From Deltaproteobacteria bacterium (GTDB lineage Bacteria > Desulfobacterota > Desulfobacteria > Desulfobacterales > Desulfosarcinaceae), in contig PDTK01000028.1 in NCBI GenBank assembly GCA_002747175.1, positions 84,237 to 148,236 on the forward strand: a DNA stretch of 64,000 bases, in the 5' to 3' direction. Positions 58,197-64,000 of this stretch are shown here, piece after piece. A program made the translations under genes and the position numbers. The notes beneath the pieces are model-generated. The model did no database searches. It saw only the letters and a list, made by a program, of their open reading frames with translations, and was not told the DNA's origin. How positions within the stretch are numbered: position 1 is the first letter of the stretch; the number at the start of each line of letters is the position of its first letter.

Positions 58197-59726
58197 TCAA
58201 TTATCCAGGGTCACCCGCAAAACTTCGGAAACCGTGGTGATCCCGTCCTTCACTTTTTGCCATCCGTCCTGCCGCAAGGTTGTAATGCCTTTTTGCATGG
58301 CAGACTGTTTGATCTGCTCGGTGGTCGAATGCCTGACGATATGCCGCCGGATCTCCTCGTCCACCTGAATGAATTCGAAAATGGCGATGCGGCCGTGAAA
58401 CCCCGTATAATGGCAGGCTTCGCACCCTTTTCCGGCATAAAAGGTGACCCCCTTCAACGCATCGGGGGAAAACCGCATGGTTTGCAGCATTTTGGGGTCC
58501 GGATCCGTTTCGGCCTTGCAATGCGGACAGATCACACGGACCAGACGCTGGGCCAGGATACCCAACAGGGTCGAACCGAGAAGAAAGTTCTCTACCCCCA
58601 TATCCAGTAGCCGGGTGATGGCGCCGGCAGCATCGTTGGTATGCAGGGTGCTGAAAAGCAAATGACCGGTCAGGGCCGACTGGATGGCGATTTGGGCGGT
58701 TTCCCGGTCCCTGATTTCGCCCACGAGGATGATGTCCGGATCCTGTCGGACGATGGAACGCAGGCCGCTGGCGAAGTTCAGACCGATTTTCGGATTGACG
58801 TGAATCTGGTTGATCCCCATGAGCTGGTACTCGACCGGATCTTCCAGGGTAATGATCTTGTTCTCCGAAGAATTGATCCGCGACAAGGTGGCGTACAATG
58901 TGGACGTCTTGCCGCTGCCGGTGGGACCGGTCACCAGAATCATGCCGTAGGGTTGCTGGATCAGGTCGAAATACCGGCTTTGAATGGACTGTGGAAAACC
59001 GATGGCTTTGAAATCCAGGATCAAGCTCCCACGGTCAAGGATTCGCATGACCAGGCTCTCCCCGAACAGGGTCGGCAGGGTGGAAACCCGGAAGTCGATC
59101 TCACGGTCGACGATTTTCAATTTGATGCGGCCATCCTGGGGCAGGCGCCGTTCGGCAATATCCAGCTTGGCCATGATCTTGACCCGTGAAATGACGGCCG
59201 CCTGGAGCCGGACCGGCGGCGACTCGACATCGTGCAGGACGCCGTCTATGCGATAGCGGATTTTGAAAATCTTCTCAAAAGGTTCGAAATGGATATCGCT
59301 GGCACGCTGCTCGATAGCATTTAAAATCAACCGGTTGACCAATCGGATGATCGGCGCCTCGGAGGCCATGTCCCGCAGATGGTCGGCATCCTCATCCACA
59401 TGGGTTGTGAGGTCTTCAACGTCCTTGCCGGCCTCTTCAATGATCATATCGATGCTCTGGCTTCCGGCACCGTATAACCGATCTATGGCATCTATGATAT
59501 CGTCCGATTTGCCGCCCACGGCCTCCACGGCGATATCATAAGCCAGCTTTATTGCATCAATGGTGTAATGGTCGCTCGTGTCGGCCATGGCGATGCGAAG
59601 CCGGTCCGCCGAAAGTTCAAGCGGGACAAATACGGAGGCCTTCATGAAGGCAACTGAAAGGTTGTCAAGCACGACCGGTTCATCGGGATAGTCTTGGTAG
59701 GTGATGTCTGCCGGGGGAAGGTTCAT
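58197..59726 (-). CDS. gspE: Type II secretion ATPase
   Basis: 509 aa. N-terminal T2SSE domain, then Walker A GPTGSGKT (267-274), Asp box 'ITLEDPVEYQ', Walker B 'ILVGEIRDRETAQIA' and His box 'LFSTLHTND'. The C-terminal zinc motif is CPHC...CEAC (tetracysteine). Cytoplasmic hexamer that drives pseudopilus assembly. First gene of the operon. Confidence 0.97.
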   Translation of the reverse strand: MNLPPADITYQDYPDEPVVLDNLSVAFMKASVFVPLELSADRLRIAMADTSDHYTIDAIKLAYDIAVEAVGGKSDDIIDAIDRLYGAGSQSIDMIIEEAGKDVEDLTTHVDEDADHLRDMASEAPIIRLVNRLILNAIEQRASDIHFEPFEKIFKIRYRIDGVLHDVESPPVRLQAAVISRVKIMAKLDIAERRLPQDGRIKLKIVDREIDFRVSTLPTLFGESLVMRILDRGSLILDFKAIGFPQSIQSRYFDLIQQPYGMILVTGPTGSGKTSTLYATLSRINSSENKIITLEDPVEYQLMGINQIHVNPKIGLNFASGLRSIVRQDPDIILVGEIRDRETAQIAIQSALTGHLLFSTLHTNDAAGAITRLLDMGVENFLLGSTLLGILAQRLVRVICPHCKAETDPDPKMLQTMRFSPDALKGVTFYAGKGCEACHYTGFHGRIAIFEFIQVDEEIRRHIVRHSTTEQIKQSAMQKGITTLRQDGWQKVKDGITTVSEVLRVTLDN

Positions 59727-60217
59727 TGTGTAAAAAATCAGTATTATCTAATCGTTATAGATTCCCGGATTGAAACCTTACGCTTCAATTTCTGTCAAAA
59801 AAACAGGAAAATGGGGTGGAAGTTTCCCGCCTTAGGTGCCAATGGCTCAATTCAGGGATAGGCAATAGACATAGCTCCGCCTTCTGACATTCACGGCAAA
59901 CAATGCGTATCTATCTGAATATATTAGGTTCCATTTGCCTTGAACGTCAATTAAATCCATATAGTATGAAATCTGCCATTAGGTGTCAAGCGCTATTGAA
60001 TCGCAACATATTGTGGGTGCTGAACAAAAGGCGCCCTGCGTGGTGTGGTTTCCGCAGGCGGGCAAGGTGGTGCGGGGGGAGGAGTTTTCCGGACAACCAG
60101 CACGTGGGTTCAGAACCGTGGTGTGCGCCGGGAATCGCGTTCCCGGCGCGCGTGGGGTCGTCGAGATTAAATGGTGTCTGTCCGGAAATAGGCAAATTGG
60201 CCATTTCCGGATAGACA
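59727..60217. other. Intergenic region between the HhH gene and gspE, 491 bp
   Basis: Expected to carry the gspE promoter. It contains dispersed repeat B (59776-59835), a 10-bp GC hairpin (GCGCCGGGAA/TTCCCGGCGC, 60125-60149) and a long inverted repeat just after the HhH stop (60176-60218). No ORF I can support. Confidence 0.6.
59776..59835. repeat. Dispersed repeat B, copy 2
   Basis: Homologous to 12300-12368; lies in the gspE leader. See copy 1. Confidence 0.65.
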
Positions 60218-60218
60218 T
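60176..60218 (-). terminator. Long hairpin at the end of the HhH gene (REP-like)
   Basis: TGTCTGTCCGGAAAT pairs with ATTTCCGGATAGACA (one mismatch), with GGC/GCC extending the stem inside. No T-run follows, so it may be a REP-type element or mRNA-stabilising stem rather than a true terminator. The core ATCCGGAAATGGC recurs at 784-796. Confidence 0.45.
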
Positions 60219-60496
60219 TAAACCACAATTCGATCTTTATTCGCCTCCCAGGTTTTCTCTCCGATGCCTTTTACTTCCATGATCGCCTCGGGGGTTTTGA
60301 ACGGCCCGTATTTTTCACGGTGCTCAATGATGCGCTGGGCGTATTTCGCGCCGATCCGATCCAATTCCATCAGTTGTTCAACGGTGGCGGTATTGATGTT
60401 GATCTTGTCCATGGCCAAGACAGCGGTTGGTCCGGCAAGAACGATGCCCATACTGATCAAAACGATAAAACAGACCTGCCTTTTTAAACGGTTCAT
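60218..60496 (-). CDS. Exported helix-hairpin-helix protein (ComEA-like)
   Basis: 92 aa from ATG 60496 behind a strong AGGAGG; the longer frame to 60544 has no SD. Signal peptide ('VCFIVLISMGIVLAGPTAVLA'), then 'KININTATVEQLMELDRIGAKYAQRIIEHREKYGPFKTPEAIMEVKGIG', the double-HhH ComEA domain that binds double-stranded DNA non-specifically. A periplasmic DNA-binding or uptake role is possible, but no other competence gene is in view. Confidence 0.88.
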   Translation of the reverse strand: MNRLKRQVCFIVLISMGIVLAGPTAVLAMDKININTATVEQLMELDRIGAKYAQRIIEHREKYGPFKTPEAIMEVKGIGEKTWEANKDRIVV

Positions 60497-60906
60497 GTGA
60501 GGCCTCCTGTAGGTGTGAAAATTGGGTTTCGCCATGTCTGTCATGGCGCCTGCAAGTGCCAGGATGTGAAATACTCAGGTGGATCGGCAGCGCCGAGCAA
60601 TGTGCCTTTGGGACCATCAGCTTCATTCTGCGGTGGTGCCGTCCCGCCGTCCTGTCAGAACTCACAGCCATCTATTTACAGACTATTTAAAGATTATTCG
60701 CAGACTTTATACCAGAAACAACACCGCATCGGCCGGTTACCGTCTCTATGATAGGTGTTTATTTTTGCGTGAGATGTAAAAGATATTGATATTTATCTTA
60801 AAATCTGCATGTATACATACATGGAAAAGAATTCGAAAAAGGACTTATAGACAGGCATGGCAGGCAAATTTCGTCTATTTTTGTACCCACTTCACTGAAG
60901 AATCGT
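60497..60906. other. Divergent intergenic region, 410 bp
   Basis: Separates the HhH gene from the response regulator. It becomes AT-rich after 60660. It holds the palindrome at 60808-60823 and short direct repeats of CAGACT (60677, 60701). The segment near 60550-60600 weakly resembles repeat A. Confidence 0.5.
60808..60823. promoter_or_regulatory. Palindromic operator candidate upstream of the response regulator
   Basis: CATGTATACATACATG: two 7-nt inverted arms with a 2-nt centre, about 84 nt before the ATG. Looks like a dimeric regulator site; identity unknown. Confidence 0.4.
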
Positions 60907-62253
60907 ATGAAAAAATACAAAATCCTTTTTGTCGACGATGACCCCCAGATTCTTTCCATTGTCGAACGCTATCTGGCCCATTGGGGATTTAATATTACCA
61001 CCGAAGCGGATGGCCGCAAAGCGCTCGCCATGATCCAGGATGGCGGCTACAACGTCGTCTTTTCGGACCTGATCATGCCGGAGATTGACGGGTTGGCGTT
61101 TTTGAAGCAGGTAAAAGCCATGTCGCCGGAAACCGAGGTGATCATTGTTTCCGGTTATGGAACCATTGAGACGGCAATCGAAGCGATGAAACTGGGAAGT
61201 TATGATTTTCTGGAAAAACCGATTAATTTCGATCATCTGAAAGTTCTTATCAAGCGCATTTTCGAAAAACTGGAACTTAAAGAAGAGAACCAGCGCATTC
61301 GCCACCGCCTCAATGAACGCTACAAGTACGATGAACTGGTGGGCATATCCCCCAAAATGCAGGCCATCTATCGGATCATCGACAAAATCAGCTTCGGCTG
61401 CCCCACCGTTCTGATCCAGGGAGAAAGCGGAACGGGTAAGGAGCTGACCGCCAATGTGATCCATAACAACAGTGACCGCCAAAACGGCCCGTTCATTCCC
61501 GTAAACTGCGGCGCGATCTCCGAAAGCCTTTTGGAAAGGGAGCTTTTCGGACACGTAAAAGGGGCTTTTACGGGTGCATCGGCAGACGCGATCGGTTTGT
61601 TCAGGGCCGCAGATAGGGGGACCTTGTTCCTGGATGAAATTGCCGAAGTGTCGCCGGCCATCCAGGTCAGCCTGCTGCGGGCACTGCAAGAGAAAAAGAT
61701 CAGACCGGTTGGCGACACCAAAGAAACATCCGTTGATGTGCGCGTTATCGCCGCAACCAACAAGAATCTGGAGCAGGCCATACAAAACAAGACCTTCAGG
61801 GAAGATTTGTTTTATCGGCTGAACGTCATCTCCATCACCATGCCACCCTTGCGGGAAATGAAAGACGACATTCCATTGCTGGTCAACCACTTCATCGCCA
61901 AACACCGGCGTTCGGACACACCGGCGGTGATGAAGGCCAGTGCGCAGGCCATGGGAAAACTCATGGCTTTTGGCTGGCCCGGCAATATCCGTCAATTGGA
62001 AAATGTGGTTCAACGGGCCATTGCCCTGGGGGGTGAGGATATTATCGACATCGATGACCTGCCTGATGAAATTTCGCAGCGTCCCGAAAAGCCGGCCGTC
62101 GTGGAGACTGACTTTAACCTGAAATCCATCGAAAGAAAAACGATTGTGCGTGCCCTTCAGGCGACCGGTGGTAACAAAGCGCAAGCGGCCGAATTGCTGG
62201 GTGTCAATACAACTACCGTTTATCGAAAAATGGAAAAATATAACCTGAGTTGA
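60907..62253 (+). CDS. Sigma-54-dependent response regulator (NtrC family)
   Basis: 448 aa: receiver 1-120 with D54 and K104, AAA+ domain with GESGTGKE (172-179) and GAFTGA (219-224), Fis-type HTH at the end ('NKAQAAELLGVNTTTVYRKMEKY'). Similar in length and layout to PrsR, the response regulator linked to PEP-CTERM systems, and a PEP-CTERM-like gene lies 0.9 kb downstream; this link is inference. No kinase is adjacent. A 430-aa frame on the opposite strand is a shadow. Confidence 0.92.
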   Translation: MKKYKILFVDDDPQILSIVERYLAHWGFNITTEADGRKALAMIQDGGYNVVFSDLIMPEIDGLAFLKQVKAMSPETEVIIVSGYGTIETAIEAMKLGSYDFLEKPINFDHLKVLIKRIFEKLELKEENQRIRHRLNERYKYDELVGISPKMQAIYRIIDKISFGCPTVLIQGESGTGKELTANVIHNNSDRQNGPFIPVNCGAISESLLERELFGHVKGAFTGASADAIGLFRAADRGTLFLDEIAEVSPAIQVSLLRALQEKKIRPVGDTKETSVDVRVIAATNKNLEQAIQNKTFREDLFYRLNVISITMPPLREMKDDIPLLVNHFIAKHRRSDTPAVMKASAQAMGKLMAFGWPGNIRQLENVVQRAIALGGEDIIDIDDLPDEISQRPEKPAVVETDFNLKSIERKTIVRALQATGGNKAQAAELLGVNTTTVYRKMEKYNLS

Positions 62254-62584
62254 GCCATTGGTCGTTCGCTTTTAGCAATTGGCAAGATGATTCTGTTACG
62301 TTAACGAAAAGCATAACGCCACCCGTTGGGTTGAGCCCGGCTGTCTCGTAGATATATGAAGCAAAAGGGATAAATAATAAAAGTCAATCGCTTATTTGTA
62401 CCTGTTCACGGGGTAGAAGCGGCCAACACCTGTAAAGCACAGCCGGCAAGCGTTTACTCAGGTGCCACAGACGCGCGGCTTCGGGCACGCAGACGTATGG
62501 GGCATACTTCAAATGCCCGGTAACAAGGCAGATGCGTTCGCCCTGTGAACGCTTACGCTTATTTTAGGTTATAGAGAGGAGATT
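62254..62584. other. Intergenic region between the two response regulators, 331 bp
   Basis: Mostly occupied by repeat A (62398-62554); the remainder contains the SD (GAGAGGAG, 62574-62581) for the receiver gene. No ORF seen. Confidence 0.5.
62398..62554. repeat. Dispersed repeat A, longest copy
   Basis: About 157 nt bounded by GTTCACGGGG at one end and GCCCTGTGAAC at the other (an imperfect terminal inverted repeat), with several internal hairpins (GGGCAT/ATGCCC among them). A partial copy is at 56896-56932; a weaker one may be at 5420-5500. Could be a MITE/REP-type element or a structured RNA. Confidence 0.55.
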
Positions 62585-63034
62585 ATGGCTGAAGGTTTGG
62601 ATGTAATCGTTGTGGATGATGACCCGGACGTGTGCGATTTGATTTCAATCATGATCAAACGCTTTTACACATGGGGACGCGTATTGTCTTTTACGGGCTC
62701 TGAAGAAGCCATCGCCTATTGTCTTGCCAAAGACACCGGCGTGGCAATTTTCGTGGTCGATGTATTTCTCGGCGGTGCCAGCGGTTTCTTTTTTCTCGAC
62801 GCCATCGAGAAAAAATTCCCCACCGCACATTCCGATGCCATCATCGTCACCGGCAACGCCAGTGACGATATCGTCGATATGTGCGTGGCTTCGGACGTCA
62901 ACCACCTGTTGGAAAAGCCCGTCAAGCCGCATGCGCTTCAACTCGCCGTGAGGGCCATCGCCGAAAAATATTTGAAGTTCGCCAAACGGATTGTTAATGA
63001 CCCGGAATTTGCCAAAAACATCGCCAATTTTTAA
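62585..63034 (+). CDS. Stand-alone receiver-domain protein
   Basis: 149 aa, a single CheY-like domain: acidic pocket DDDPD (11-15), phospho-acceptor D60 ('FVVDVF'), T89 ('IIVTGNA') and K110 ('LLEKPVKP'), so it appears phosphorylatable. No output domain. It may relay or titrate phosphate for the upstream regulator or an unlinked hybrid kinase. Confidence 0.88.
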   Translation: MAEGLDVIVVDDDPDVCDLISIMIKRFYTWGRVLSFTGSEEAIAYCLAKDTGVAIFVVDVFLGGASGFFFLDAIEKKFPTAHSDAIIVTGNASDDIVDMCVASDVNHLLEKPVKPHALQLAVRAIAEKYLKFAKRIVNDPEFAKNIANF

Positions 63035-63062
63035 AAACTGAAGGAGAAACCAATTTCTTAAA

Positions 63063-63090
63063 AGTCTTTGGTAAGAGACTTCTTTATTTG
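63063..63090 (+). terminator. Possible weak terminator
   Basis: AAGTCT pairs with AGACTT around TTGGTAAG, followed by CTTTATTT. Six base pairs only. Confidence 0.4.
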
Positions 63091-63178
63091 TACCTTCAAC
63101 AAGTAAAAATGTAGTGTAACTACGAAAAACTGGATGAAAACCGAATTCTTATGACCTATCACCTGATGAGGAGGAAAA

Positions 63179-63775
63179 ATGAAAAAAAACATTATCGTGT
63201 GTCTGGGATTTGTATTATTTTACCTGACCGGTACAGCAAGTGCGGCAACTACGATTTCAACCAATATGACAGTTGATAATGAATTTGATTTTTTTATAAG
63301 TACTAATGATTCTCAACCCGGTGTTTTGGTTGGCTACGGAGACAGTTGGAATACCACATACTCATTCAGTTATGATCTTACACTCAACACAAATTATTTT
63401 ATTCATATTGCAGCAAAAGATTGGGGGTTCGTTGCCGGTTTTATAGGGGAATTCACCCTTTCGGATAATTCATTCGCATTTGCTAATAATACTCAGAAAC
63501 TTTTGACGAATGTAAATGACTGGACTGTTTATACCGACACCTTTGGAGGAACCCCGGGAGCGACGTCTGAAGCTACATATTCATGGGGTACTCCGACAAA
63601 TATCGATTCGAATGCGGATTGGATATGGACAAATAATGGTAATGACACACATACTGAACGATATTTTTCGGCGGAAATAATCAACATGTCTCAGGCACCT
63701 GTTCCGACCACCGTTTTACTCTTTGGATCTGGTCTTTTCATATTGGCACTTTCTATCAGAAGAGGAAAAGCTTAA
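63179..63775 (+). CDS. Small PEP-CTERM-like exported protein
   Basis: 198 aa, start with GAGGAGG (63168-63174). Signal peptide 'IIVCLGFVLFYLTGTASA'; a Thr/Asn/Asp-rich beta domain; then the C-terminal sorting tripartite signal: APVPTTV, a hydrophobic helix (LLFGSGLFILALS) and IRRGKA. This is the PEP-CTERM pattern with PTT in place of PEP. It would be cleaved and anchored by an exosortase encoded elsewhere. Low-GC compared with neighbours. Confidence 0.8.
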   Translation: MKKNIIVCLGFVLFYLTGTASAATTISTNMTVDNEFDFFISTNDSQPGVLVGYGDSWNTTYSFSYDLTLNTNYFIHIAAKDWGFVAGFIGEFTLSDNSFAFANNTQKLLTNVNDWTVYTDTFGGTPGATSEATYSWGTPTNIDSNADWIWTNNGNDTHTERYFSAEIINMSQAPVPTTVLLFGSGLFILALSIRRGKA

Positions 63776-63910
63776 ACTCAATGATCAAGTTTTTGTTAAT
63801 TTTCCCAACTTTTGGAGAAAAAAAGCGGGGACTTTCGGAAAAAACATGTGCCGCAGACACTATGTATATCGCCATTACGTCGCTTTCGATCAGGTTCGGC
63901 CAATAAATAT

Positions 63911-63934
63911 CCGCACCCAAAGGGCGCGGTTTTG
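63911..63934 (+). terminator. Intrinsic terminator candidate after the PEP-CTERM-like gene
   Basis: CCGCACCC-AAA-GGGCGCGG (one A/C mismatch) followed by TTTT. Confidence 0.55.
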
Positions 63935-63940
63935 ATTAAT

Positions 63941-63987
63941 CCCCCCATAGGGGGGACAAGGCCCTGCCCCCCTACAGGGGGCGGGCC
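63941..63987. repeat. GC-rich palindrome cluster at the right edge
   Basis: A perfect CCCCCC-ATA-GGGGGG stem (63941-63955) is followed by a second, GCCCTGCCCCC-CTAC-AGGGGGCGGGC (63961-63986). No coding potential; may belong to a repeat continuing beyond the window. Confidence 0.5.
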
Positions 63988-64000
63988 AGGAAAGTTGTGC

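Noticed and set aside
60892..62184. 430-aa open frame opposite the response regulator
   Set aside because: The plus-strand frame has full receiver, AAA+ and HTH motifs; the minus one has none.
62398..62554. Cyclic-di-GMP riboswitch upstream of the receiver gene
   Set aside because: Some segments (CAGGGC, GGTAAC) recall GEMM pieces, but the order and conserved core do not fit on either strand.
1..64000. CRISPR array, tRNA, rRNA, insertion sequence, prophage
   Set aside because: No regularly spaced repeats, no cloverleaf or rRNA sequence recognised, and no transposase, integrase or phage protein among the translated frames.

Overview
The window looks like a chromosomal segment of a Gram-negative, probably Desulfobacterota (Desulfobacterales-like) bacterium. 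This is inferred from a complete type II secretion operon, a TonB-dependent receptor, an ABC-exported surface glycan locus, sigma-54 response regulators and a PEP-CTERM-like exported protein; no rRNA or tRNA gene is present to confirm it. There are about 55 protein genes and no evident phage, insertion sequence or CRISPR array.

Layout. (1) 1-5407, plus strand: a serine/glycine block with a 5'-truncated class IV aminotransferase, a SerA whose C-terminus is replaced by a ParB/Srx-type domain resembling free-serine kinases (SbnI/SerK), glyA and an iron-sulfur serine dehydratase. (2) 5529-29413, minus strand: a large glycan locus with GT2, GT4 and GT8-like glycosyltransferases, a NAD(P)/FAD oxidoreductase, a sulfotransferase-like enzyme, several methyltransferases and a Wzm/Wzt ABC exporter. 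A decayed second copy of the wzt-wzm-methyltransferase module follows, then an AT-rich cassette (about 22.8-29.4 kb) with a WecE-type aminotransferase, a NeuD/PglD-type acetyltransferase, a GtrB-like transferase and a WbqC protein. Both the left end of the locus and the AT-rich cassette carry gene fragments, which points to repeated recombination. (3) 29483-44562: envelope proteins. These are a multi-TM TPR protein, Sel1 and TPR repeat proteins, a lipoprotein, a UshA-like metallophosphatase with an in-frame TGA followed by a SECIS-like hairpin (candidate selenoprotein), three exported proteins of which two share a beta-sandwich-like module, a tandem CAP-domain protein and a TonB receptor. (4) 44642-48454: an ABC-type periplasmic binding protein, a histidine kinase and a sigma-54 response regulator in one overlapping operon. 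(5) 48598-59726: a contiguous type II secretion operon, gspE-F-G-H-I-J-K-L-M-C-D, preceded by a secreted helix-hairpin-helix protein. (6) 60907-64000: a sigma-54 response regulator, a stand-alone receiver protein and a small PEP-CTERM-like protein.

How it fits together: the glycan locus would build and export a decorated surface polysaccharide; the type II system would secrete folded proteins, plausibly some of the exported proteins encoded between the two loci. The most unusual items are the SerA-ParB/Srx fusion, the TGA-containing metallophosphatase, a short peptide motif shared by GspC and GspD, and several dispersed intergenic repeats.
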